From positions 1 to 12,947 of the forward strand of contig JAUXFI010000031.1 in NCBI GenBank assembly GCA_030620125.1: a DNA stretch of 12,947 nt, read 5' to 3'. Origin of the DNA: Anaerolineae bacterium. Lineage in GTDB: Bacteria > Chloroflexota > Anaerolineae > B4-G1. The first letter of the stretch is position 1, and the number at the start of each line of letters is the position of its first letter. The translations under genes and the position numbers were made by a program. The notes below the pieces were generated by a model. That model made no database searches. It saw nothing but the letters and a program-made list of their open reading frames with translations, and was not told the DNA's origin. Below are positions 1 to 5,756 of the stretch, in pieces.

Positions 1-1
1 C

Positions 2-562
2 GTGGGTTGCGACAAGCCGCCGGACTCGGAGGTGGAGGCGCACTTCAAGGACAAGGCCGGATCGATCCCCGTGGATCCCGATTTCGACATCGACGAGGGC
101 GAAATTTGCGGAAACGGCAAGAGGTATTACTGCACCTCCAAGCCCCCCAAGAAGCCCATCCCGATCGGCTGGAAAACTCCGCCGTTGCCCGGGTCCGATC
201 CCGACTACGAGGGGCCGAGCCCCTTCGACGAATTCAAAGAGTCGCCGTACGCCATGCCGTCCCCCAAGATCACCCTGGCCCGGGCGCCGGTACGGGACCG
301 GGGCGAGGCCGCTCTCATGGACGCCATCGACAGGGCGCTCTCCATCGAAGGCGGCAGGATCGGCCTGGTCTCCCACCCCCCGCGCACTCATCATCGGCGC
401 CGGCATCGCCGGTATGCAGGCCGCCTTGGACATCGCCAACGCGAGATACGACGTTATCTTGGTCGAGCGCCGGCCCTCCATCGGCGGGCGCATGGCGCAA
501 CTCTCGGAGACTTTTCCCACGCTCGACTGCGCCCAGTGCATCCTCACCCCCCGCACCGTTGA
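2..562 (+). CDS. C-terminal part of an unrecognised protein, probably the N-terminal region of the following HdrA-like protein
   Basis: The frame starting at position 2 is open from the left edge, so the true start is probably outside the window; the GTG at position 2 is only a nominal start. Codons up to about position 375 have high third-position GC and give a natural-looking acidic, proline-rich protein (DEGEICGNGKRYYCTS, PSPFDEF). After about 380 the frame becomes Arg/His-rich and is a shadow of HdrA; the formal stop is at 560-562. I do not recognise a family. The last helix-like part (ALMDAIDRALSIEGG) leads into SHPP, which would join PRALIIGAGIAG of HdrA if one C were removed. So this is most likely the N-terminal region of HdrA1 separated by a frame break, and it replaces the usual HdrA N-terminal domain. 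A separate gene ending at 562 is the less likely alternative. Confidence 0.45.
   Translation: MGCDKPPDSEVEAHFKDKAGSIPVDPDFDIDEGEICGNGKRYYCTSKPPKKPIPIGWKTPPLPGSDPDYEGPSPFDEFKESPYAMPSPKITLARAPVRDRGEAALMDAIDRALSIEGGRIGLVSHPPRTHHRRRHRRYAGRLGHRQREIRRYLGRAPALHRRAHGATLGDFSHARLRPVHPHPPHR
372..384 (+). other. probable one-base frame break in a C-run between the upstream coding frame and HdrA1
   Basis: Coding character switches from frame 2 to frame 3 at the sequence CCCACCCCCCGCG, which holds a run of six C (376-381). Leaving out one C gives a continuous reading SHPRALIIGAGIAG, which restores the start of the FAD-binding Rossmann strand. The HdrA frame has no stop all the way back to position 3, but it also has no ATG, GTG or TTG before 414. 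Position 414 lies inside the GxGxxG motif, so it cannot be a natural start. The cause may be a sequencing or assembly indel, a real mutation, or slippage; the sequence alone cannot decide. Confidence 0.6.
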
Positions 563-1829
563 GGTCGGCCACCATCCCAACATCAAGTTGATCACTTACT
601 CCGAAGTCATTTCCGTCAACCAATCTACCAACCCACCAACCTACCAGGTCCGCATCCGCCGCCACGCCGCCTACGTGGACTGGGACAAGTGCACCGGCTG
701 TGGCCTCTGCCAGGAGAAATGCCCCGGCAAGGTGGACTCCGATTTCGAGCGGCACATGGGGAAACGCAAAGCGATCTACACCCTCTCCCCCCAGGCGGTG
801 CCGAACAAGCCGGTGATTGACCGCGAGCACTGCATCTTTTTCCAGCGGGGCAAGTGCAAAGCCTGCGAGCGGTTCTGCCCGGTGGGCGCGATCAACTATG
901 AGCAGGAGGACACGATCGTCGAGGAGCAAGTCAATGCCATCATCCTGGCCACCGGCTACGACCTCTACAGCCTCTCGCGCATGCCGGACTACGGCGGGGG
1001 CCGCGTGCCAGACGTGATTGACGGGCTGGCCTTCGAGCGACTGCTCTCCGCCTCCGGCCCGACCGCCGGCAAGATCCAACGCCCCTCCGATGGACGAGTC
1101 CCCCGCGAAGTCGTCTTCATCCAGTGCGCTGGCTCCCGCGACCCCGAAAAGCACATGCCTTACTGCTCCAAGATCTGTTGCATGTACACCGCCAAACAGG
1201 CCATTCTCTATCACCACCGCGTCCACGACGGTCAGGCGTACATCTTTTACATTGACATCCGCGCCGCCGGCAAGCGATACGAAGAATTTACCCAGAAAGC
1301 GATGGAGGACGAGCACGTGGTCTACCTGCGAGGCAAAGTCTCCCGCGTCTTCCGCCAGGATGGCAAGGTGATGGTCTGGGGAGCCGACACGCTCAGCGGT
1401 CAGCAGGTGCAGATCGCTGCCGACCTGGTGGTGCTGGCCCCGGCGCTCCTCTCCCGCCCCACGACACGCCACTTGGCCGAGATGCTGGGGCTGCCGACGG
1501 ACGAACACGGCTGGCTGCTCCCTCTCGACTCGAACATACATCCGATGGAGACCGTTCAGCCCGGCATCTTCCTGGCCGGCGCCGGTACCGGGCCGATGGA
1601 CATCCCAGAGACAGTCGCCCACGCCAGCGGAGCGGCCGCCCAGGTACTCAAACTCTTCTCCCGCCAACACAAATCTACCCCCCTCGTAGGAGGAGCAGGG
1701 GGGCAAACAACGCCCCGAGGTATGGGGCGCACTACCCCCCCCCTCGTAGGAGGAGTAGGGGGGCAAACAACGCGCCGAGGTATCGGGCGCACTCCCCCCC
1801 CCCTCATAGGGGGGGGCAGGGGGGGGTAG
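414..1829 (+). CDS. hdrA: HdrA-like FAD/iron-sulfur oxidoreductase 1 (CoB-CoM heterodisulfide reductase subunit A family), 5' end broken
   Basis: This is a flavoprotein of the heterodisulfide reductase A/QmoA family, which passes or bifurcates electrons between FAD and several [4Fe-4S] clusters in soluble Hdr-type complexes. From the ATG at 414 it has 471 residues, but the GxGxxG of the FAD site (IIGAGIAG, 390-413) lies just upstream in the same frame, so this start is internal. Visible features in order are TFPTLDCAQCILTP (C39, C42), an internal ferredoxin insertion (C93/96/99/103 and C140/148/151/155), and the FAD-proximal cluster motif C238, C251, C255, C256. A final FAD-domain block, IFLAGAGTGPMDIPETVAHASGAA, closes the conserved part. 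The usual C-terminal ferredoxin domain is absent. Residues 422-471 are instead encoded by a 60-bp repeat (20-residue units). An octamer repeat encodes NQSTNPPTYQ at about 69-78. Six nucleotides separate the stop from the next HdrA, implying an operon. No HdrB or HdrC is in view. Confidence 0.88.
   Translation: MQAALDIANARYDVILVERRPSIGGRMAQLSETFPTLDCAQCILTPRTVEVGHHPNIKLITYSEVISVNQSTNPPTYQVRIRRHAAYVDWDKCTGCGLCQEKCPGKVDSDFERHMGKRKAIYTLSPQAVPNKPVIDREHCIFFQRGKCKACERFCPVGAINYEQEDTIVEEQVNAIILATGYDLYSLSRMPDYGGGRVPDVIDGLAFERLLSASGPTAGKIQRPSDGRVPREVVFIQCAGSRDPEKHMPYCSKICCMYTAKQAILYHHRVHDGQAYIFYIDIRAAGKRYEEFTQKAMEDEHVVYLRGKVSRVFRQDGKVMVWGADTLSGQQVQIAADLVVLAPALLSRPTTRHLAEMLGLPTDEHGWLLPLDSNIHPMETVQPGIFLAGAGTGPMDIPETVAHASGAAAQVLKLFSRQHKSTPLVGGAGGQTTPRGMGRTTPPLVGGVGGQTTRRGIGRTPPPLIGGGRGG
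620..646 (+). repeat. octamer/tetramer short tandem repeat inside HdrA1
   Basis: About three imperfect 8-bp units (caatctac, caacccac, caacctac) run in register and encode NQSTNPPTYQ. They lie in a strand-turn of the FAD domain where HdrA relatives typically have a short EGYVGNF-like turn. The paralog downstream (HdrA2) keeps GGYVGNF at the equivalent place, which supports the view that this is a local replacement or insertion. Confidence 0.55.
1675..1829 (+). repeat. 60-bp tandem repeat block bounded by an inverted repeat, forming the HdrA1 tail
   Basis: Two full 60-bp units (1681-1740 and 1741-1800) differ at only a few bases and are followed by a partial, G-enriched third unit (1801-1829). 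The block opens with CTACCCCCCT (1675-1684) and closes with AGGGGGGGGTAG (1818-1829), its near-perfect reverse complement. Each unit contains a C-run/G-run pair and a small internal hairpin: CGCCCC/GGGGCG around GAGGTAT in unit 1, and GCGCC/GGCGC in unit 2. Because 60 is a multiple of three the HdrA1 frame stays open and reads 20-residue units (PLVGGAGGQTTPRGMGRTTP). The last TAG is the stop codon. It looks like an intergenic palindromic repeat that has been captured by the gene end. Confidence 0.85.
1794..1829 (+). promoter_or_regulatory. strong GC hairpin and G-rich ribosome-binding region at the hdrA1-hdrA2 junction
   Basis: A run of ten C (1794-1803) and a run of eight G (1809-1816) flank the loop TCATA and can form an all-GC stem of up to eight pairs. 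A second G8 run (1819-1826) competes for the same C-run and is the only Shine-Dalgarno-like sequence before the HdrA2 ATG at 1836. Folding could therefore expose or hide the ribosome-binding site and set the HdrA1:HdrA2 ratio. There is no T-run after the stem, so it is not a typical intrinsic terminator. The regulatory role is inference. Confidence 0.45.
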
Positions 1830-1835
1830 ACAATA

Positions 1836-3584
1836 ATGGCACGTGTCGGCGTGTTCATCTGCCACTGCGGGCTCAACATCGCCAGCACAGTGGACGTGCA
1901 GCAGGTGGCCGAGACGTTGCGCGAATACCCCGGCGTCACCTTCGCCACCGACTACAAATACATGTGCTCCGACCCCGGCCAGGAACTCATTCAACAAGCC
2001 ATCGAAGAGCACGACCTGGACGGAGTGGTCGTCGCTGCCTGCTCGCCGACGATGCACGAAATCACGTTCCGTAAGGCCGCCGCCACCGCCGGGCTAAACC
2101 CCTACCAGGTAGAGATAGCCAACATTCGGGAGCAGGTCTCCTGGCCGCACCAGAAAGCCCCGGAGCAGGCCACCCGCAAGGCTATCGAGACGGTGTGCTC
2201 CATCGTGGAAAAGGTGCGCTACGACGAACCCCTGACGCCATTTGCACTGCCCATCGTCAAGCAGGCGCTGGTCGTGGGAGGGGGCATCGCCGGACTGACC
2301 GCCGCCCTGGACATCGCCGATGTCGGCCATCCGGTCATCCTCGTCGAACGATCGGGCCGGCTGGGCGGGCGGATGGCGCAACTCTCTCACCTCTACCTCA
2401 ATTTCGACGACAGCAGAGACTTGCTGAAGGAGCGCATCGAGGCCGTCAGCAACCACCCCCTGATCCAGGTACTCACGAACGCGGAGGTGGTAGAGTTCGG
2501 GGGGTACGTGGGGAACTTTGCGGTCAAGGTGGGAAGTAGACAAGGAAGCAAGGAAACAAGGATACAAGGGGAGGAGAACTTGTCTACTTGTCTACCTGTT
2601 TCCTTGTCTACTGTTGACGTAGGCGCAGTAGTGCTCGCCACCGGCTTTGACCTCTACCCCAAGACAAACCTGCCCGAGTACGGTGGCGGACGGTATCCCG
2701 ATGTGGTGGACAGCTCCCAGTTTGAGGACATGCTGCAGGCAGGAGAAATCCGTCGCCCCTCGGATGGCCGTGTGCCCCGAGAGATCGTCTGGGTACAGTG
2801 CGCTGGCTCCCGCGATCCCAATCTCCACCGGCCCTATTGTTCCAAGATCTGCTGTATGTACGTCGCCAAGCAGGCCACCGCCTACCGCCGCGCGATCCCG
2901 GAGAGCCAGGCCTACGTCTTTTACATTGACATCCGCTCCCAGGGTCGGGGGTACGACGAGTTCGTCCAGCAAGCGATGGAGGAGCTCGGCGTCGTCTACC
3001 TGCGAGGCAAGGTGTCCAAGATCATCACTCGGGACGCGCGGCTGGAAGTCTGGGGCTCCGACACGCTGATCGGCCAGTCTGTGCGCGTGGGAGCCGACCT
3101 GGTGGTGCTGGCGATGGCAGCCATACCCAGCGCCGGCAGCGACCGGTTAGCCCAACTCATGCGCGTCGCCACCGACGAGAACGGCTTCTTCGCCGAGGCC
3201 CACCCCAAACTGCGCCCGGTAGAGAGCCTCACGGCGGGCATCTACCTGGCCGGCGCGGCCCAGTTCCCCAAGGACATCCCGGAGACAGTCGCGCAGGCGT
3301 CGGGAGCGGCAGTCAAAGTGCTGCAACTCTTCGCCCAGCGCGAGATGATAGCGGAGCCAACCGTCGCTGTCGTGGACGAGGAACTGTGCGTCGGTTGCGG
3401 GCGCTGCGTGTCGGCTTGCCCCTACGACGCCCGGGCGCTCCACCCGTGGAAAAAACTGGCGACAGTCAACGCGGCCCTCTGCCAGAGCTGCGGGGCCTGC
3501 GCCGTCGCCTGCCGGAACAAGGCGACCGTCATGCGCAACCTGACCACCGAGCAAGTGCTGGCGATGGTAGAGGCGATGCTATAA
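1836..3584 (+). CDS. hdrA: HdrA-like FAD/iron-sulfur oxidoreductase 2, without the internal ferredoxin domain
   Basis: This is a 582-residue HdrA paralog. The N-terminal domain (VGVFICHCGLNI, C9 and C11; MCSDPGQEL, C44; AACSP, C69; NIREQVSWPH) matches the HdrA start, but the usual cysteine of NIREQCSW is valine here. The FAD Rossmann motif VVGGGIAG lies at 146-153 and the FAD-proximal cluster motif at C322, C335, C339, C340. A C-terminal two-cluster ferredoxin follows (C518/521/524/528 and C549/552/555/559). The segment after TFPTLDC in relatives has lost its cysteines (HLYLNFDDSRD). The internal ferredoxin is missing: residues 233-260 are encoded by an octamer inverted-repeat block between GGYVGNF and DVGAVVLATGFDLY. 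It starts six nucleotides after HdrA1, and the two probably act as a heteromer in a soluble electron-transfer complex. The stop is followed by a promoter, so this ends the transcription unit. Confidence 0.9.
   Translation: MARVGVFICHCGLNIASTVDVQQVAETLREYPGVTFATDYKYMCSDPGQELIQQAIEEHDLDGVVVAACSPTMHEITFRKAAATAGLNPYQVEIANIREQVSWPHQKAPEQATRKAIETVCSIVEKVRYDEPLTPFALPIVKQALVVGGGIAGLTAALDIADVGHPVILVERSGRLGGRMAQLSHLYLNFDDSRDLLKERIEAVSNHPLIQVLTNAEVVEFGGYVGNFAVKVGSRQGSKETRIQGEENLSTCLPVSLSTVDVGAVVLATGFDLYPKTNLPEYGGGRYPDVVDSSQFEDMLQAGEIRRPSDGRVPREIVWVQCAGSRDPNLHRPYCSKICCMYVAKQATAYRRAIPESQAYVFYIDIRSQGRGYDEFVQQAMEELGVVYLRGKVSKIITRDARLEVWGSDTLIGQSVRVGADLVVLAMAAIPSAGSDRLAQLMRVATDENGFFAEAHPKLRPVESLTAGIYLAGAAQFPKDIPETVAQASGAAVKVLQLFAQREMIAEPTVAVVDEELCVGCGRCVSACPYDARALHPWKKLATVNAALCQSCGACAVACRNKATVMRNLTTEQVLAMVEAML
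2535..2618 (+). repeat. octamer repeat arranged as a long inverted repeat inside HdrA2
   Basis: The left half reads in 8-bp units (tagacaag, gaagcaag, gaaacaag, gatacaag; 2537-2568). The right half carries their complement (cttgtcta, cttgtcta, cctgtttc, cttgtcta; 2579-2610). The outermost 13 bp (2535-2547 and 2600-2612) are a perfect inverted repeat, and alternative registers also pair. It encodes a hydrophilic 28-residue linker, SRQGSKETRIQGEENLSTC and following, with composition unlike the flanking FAD domain. Confidence 0.8.
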
Positions 3585-3626
3585 CAAGTCCCCTCTACTT
3601 GCTAACCGCCGGCTGCTGATCGCCAT

Positions 3627-3655
3627 TTGTCATTTATCCCCTGTGGCATTATAAT
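3627..3655 (+). promoter_or_regulatory. sigma70-type promoter for fhaA-fhaB, nearly leaderless
   Basis: A -35 box TTGTCA (3627-3632, five of six consensus bases), a 17-bp spacer, and a perfect TATAAT -10 box (3650-3655) precede the fhaA ATG at 3668. Transcription would begin around 3662, leaving about six untranslated bases. No Shine-Dalgarno sequence precedes that ATG, which agrees with leaderless initiation. The -35 box sits inside a heptamer-type repeat (catttgtcattta, 3624-3636). The 83-bp gap 3585-3667 holds no other recognisable element. Confidence 0.7.
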
Positions 3656-3667
3656 CGTCACATCGCC

Positions 3668-4480
3668 ATGAACCAAAACGCACGCTTCGAAACTCTGGCA
3701 GAGCGGCTGGTCGAGGGCACCTTTGCCCGCCTTTTCGCCGGGCGACTCAGCCCGCTGGAAGTCGCCACGCACCTGACGCGCGCCATGGAGGATCACCAGG
3801 TTCTATCCCCCGACGGCACGTCACAGGCCCCGACCCATTATTGGGTCTACCTGCACCCGGATGAGTGCGACGCGCTGGCAATCGAGCAACCGGCGTTGGA
3901 GGTAGAACTGGCCCACCACGTCACCGAGTTGGCCGCCCAGGCTGACCTGTCGCTCGACGTTGCGCCAGTCATCCACATCCTGCCCAACGAGGGAGTGGGA
4001 CCCCGCGAGGTGCGCGTTGAGGCACGCTGGATGCCGGAGGGAACGGACAAAGTGGCCAAAGTGGAAAATACCCGCGAGATGATGGCCAGCGAAAAAGAGG
4101 CCGAGTCAGCAGCCACGGTAACGCCGCCGGGCCGCCCGTTCCTGATCCTGGAAGGCAAGCGCCACGTAAATCTCCTCCAGCCCGTGGTATCCATCGGGCG
4201 CGCATTGGACAACACCATCATCATCGAAGACCCGCGCGTCTCCCGCCACCACGCCCAACTGCGCCAGCGATACGGGCGCTACGTGCTCTACGACGTGGGG
4301 AGTTCCAGTGGCACAAAGATCAATGGCTACCCGGTCGAGGAATGTGTGCTGCACTCTGGAGACGTCATATCGCTGGCCGACATCCAGATCATCTACGGCG
4401 AAGATCCACCCACCCCCATTCCGCTGCCGGACAGAGAGGACACCCCCTCGCTCGCTTCTCAGGAGATCAAGTCCGGCTAG
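3668..4480 (+). CDS. fhaA: FhaA-like FHA-domain protein (DUF3662-like N-terminal domain plus FHA)
   Basis: This 270-residue cytoplasmic protein resembles actinobacterial FhaA, a phosphothreonine reader that links PknB-type kinases to peptidoglycan synthesis. The N-terminal domain (about 7-120) contains LVEGTFARLFAGRLSPLEVATHL, the hallmark of the FhaA_N (DUF3662) region. A linker of about 30 residues follows, much shorter than the long Pro/Gly/Tyr-rich linker of the mycobacterial protein. The FHA domain (about 156-245) keeps the phosphothreonine-binding pattern: G177-R178, S192-R193-H194, S214-G215-T216, N219-G220. The ATG at 3668 is chosen because it follows a strong promoter at leaderless distance and fits the family start; there is no Shine-Dalgarno. 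The stop lies two bases before fhaB, so the two are almost certainly co-transcribed and translationally coupled. No kinase or phosphatase gene is in view. Confidence 0.88.
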   Translation: MNQNARFETLAERLVEGTFARLFAGRLSPLEVATHLTRAMEDHQVLSPDGTSQAPTHYWVYLHPDECDALAIEQPALEVELAHHVTELAAQADLSLDVAPVIHILPNEGVGPREVRVEARWMPEGTDKVAKVENTREMMASEKEAESAATVTPPGRPFLILEGKRHVNLLQPVVSIGRALDNTIIIEDPRVSRHHAQLRQRYGRYVLYDVGSSSGTKINGYPVEECVLHSGDVISLADIQIIYGEDPPTPIPLPDREDTPSLASQEIKSG

Positions 4481-4482
4481 CG

Positions 4483-4923
4483 ATGGACACTTTACTGCTG
4501 ATCCTGCGCCTCCTGCTCGCCATACTGCTCTATACATTCCTGGCCGCCATACTGCTGATGCTGTGGCGAGACCTGCGACAAGCGGCCACCAGCCGCGAGG
4601 CAGCCCGACCGGGCGGGAAACTGGTCATCCTGCAGACAGACCTGCAGACAGAGGACGAGAAACTCGCCGTCGGCGCCACTTTCCCCTTGCAGCCCATCAC
4701 CTCCATTGGTCGCTCGCCGAGCAACACAGTCTTTTTGCCAGACGCCTACGCCTCCGCCCGGCACACCCTGCTGACCTGGCGGGAAGGCCAGTGGTGGTTG
4801 GAAGACCAGGGCAGTCGCAACGGGACCCAACTCAACGGCACGCGCATAGACAGCCCGACCGTCGTCAGTGCCGGAGACATCATCGGCGTGGGCCGCACGG
4901 ATTTGAAGCTAGAGTTAGAGTGA
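4483..4923 (+). CDS. fhaB: FhaB-like membrane-anchored FHA protein
   Basis: The 146-residue protein has one N-terminal membrane helix (about 4-28, LLLILRLLLAILLYTFLAA) followed by a basic stretch and a C-terminal FHA domain (about 65-145). This matches the layout of mycobacterial FhaB/FipA, which has a similar length, helix and domain order. FHA ligand residues are conserved: G76-R77, S91/R93/H94, N113-G114-T115, N118-G119. The cytoplasmic FHA domain would bind phosphothreonine on envelope or division proteins. The open frame begins further upstream at 4342, but that extension overlaps fhaA, is Arg/His-rich and not family-like. ATG 4483, two bases after the fhaA stop, gives the family N-terminus. 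A 12-bp direct duplication (4629-4640, 4641-4652) encodes QTDLQTED in the linker. Confidence 0.88.
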   Translation: MDTLLLILRLLLAILLYTFLAAILLMLWRDLRQAATSREAARPGGKLVILQTDLQTEDEKLAVGATFPLQPITSIGRSPSNTVFLPDAYASARHTLLTWREGQWWLEDQGSRNGTQLNGTRIDSPTVVSAGDIIGVGRTDLKLELE

Positions 4924-4932
4924 CAGGGCCGG

Positions 4933-4945
4933 CGTGAAACGTGAG
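4933..4945 (+). repeat. single inverted copy of the CTCACGTTTCACG heptamer repeat in the fhaB-SDR gap
   Basis: The 13-mer cgtgaaacgtgag is the exact reverse complement of ctcacgtttcacg, which occurs twice in the array at 6382-6420. A chance 13-bp match in a window of this size is unlikely, so the two places share a repeat family. It lies just upstream of the AAGGAG ribosome-binding site of the next gene. Confidence 0.6.
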
Positions 4946-4964
4946 CACATAAGGAGTTGACGTG

Positions 4965-5756
4965 ATGGATTTGGGATTACGCGACAAGGTTGCATTGGTT
5001 ACCGCTGCAAGCAGAGGGTTGGGCAAGGCCGTCGCGCTGCGCCTGGCCCAGGAGGGCGCTCGCGTCGCCCTGTGTGCCCGAACCAAAGAGCACCTGACCA
5101 CAACTGCCGCCGAAATCGAAGCGAGAACGGGCCGCAACGTACTGGCTCTCCCGGCCGACGTCTCCGACCCCGAGACCGCCGGCGCGCTGGTGCAAGCCAC
5201 AATCGAGCGCTTCGGGCGCATTGACATCCTCGTCACCAACGCCGGGGGGCCGCCTCCAGGGCAATTCCTCGACCTCACGCCCGACGACTGGGAGGCCGCC
5301 ACGCAGTTGACGCTGATGAGCACCGTGCGACTCTGCTACGCCGCCGTGCCGGCGATGAAGGAGCAGGGCGTCGGCTCCATCCTGGCCATGACCTCGATCA
5401 CCATCAAGCAACCGTTGCCCAACCTCATCCTCTCCAACAGCCTACGGTTGGGGGTGACCGGACTGGTCAAGACGCTGGCCGACGAGCTGGCCCCCTTCGG
5501 CGTTCGCGTCAACTCTATCTGCCCCGGCTGGACCCACACCTCACGGGTAGACCAACTCCTGCGCGACCGGGCCGAGCGGAACGGTACCACGCCGCAGGAA
5601 GAGGCCGCCAAGATCAGCGCTGCCATCCCGCTGAAGCGGATGGGCACGCCGGAAGAGTTCGCCGCCGCCGCCGCGTTCCTCGTCTCGCCCGCCGCCTCCT
5701 ACATCACCGGCGTCAGCCTGCTCGTGGACGGAGGGATGTACCGAGGAGTGACGTGA
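4965..5756 (+). CDS. short-chain dehydrogenase/reductase family protein lacking the catalytic Tyr and Lys
   Basis: This is a 263-residue SDR-fold protein. It shows the NAD(P)-binding glycine motif as TAASRGLG (13-20), ADVSDP for the adenine pocket (64-69), NAGG (92-95), S144 and the C-terminal SLLVDGGMYR. The active site deviates: by alignment to FabG, the Tyr position is S157 and the Lys position R161 (ILSNSLRLGVTG). This matches a known BKR-like SDR subgroup with an imperfect catalytic tetrad and the conserved string NLILSN; its reaction is uncertain, so a ketoreductase name would overstate the case. The start is ATG 4965, eight bases after AAGGAG (4951-4956); a GTG at 4962 is too close to that site. 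The stop overlaps the next gene by four bases. Confidence 0.85.
   Translation: MDLGLRDKVALVTAASRGLGKAVALRLAQEGARVALCARTKEHLTTTAAEIEARTGRNVLALPADVSDPETAGALVQATIERFGRIDILVTNAGGPPPGQFLDLTPDDWEAATQLTLMSTVRLCYAAVPAMKEQGVGSILAMTSITIKQPLPNLILSNSLRLGVTGLVKTLADELAPFGVRVNSICPGWTHTSRVDQLLRDRAERNGTTPQEEAAKISAAIPLKRMGTPEEFAAAAAFLVSPAASYITGVSLLVDGGMYRGVT

Noticed and set aside
1675..1829. Possible CRISPR array
   Set aside because: The 60-bp units are contiguous without unique spacers, number just over two, are read through as codons, and no cas gene is nearby.
315..2057. A 580-codon open frame on the - strand opposite HdrA1
   Set aside because: It lies opposite a protein with clear HdrA motifs, its translation has no recognisable domain, and GC-rich codon use commonly leaves the antisense frame open.
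4342..4482. Longer N-terminus for fhaB
   Set aside because: The extension overlaps fhaA in another frame and is His/Arg-rich; ATG 4483 gives a family-like membrane helix start.
4629..4652. 12-bp direct duplication in fhaB
   Set aside because: It is a single in-frame duplication in a linker (QTDLQTED) with no sign of wider significance.
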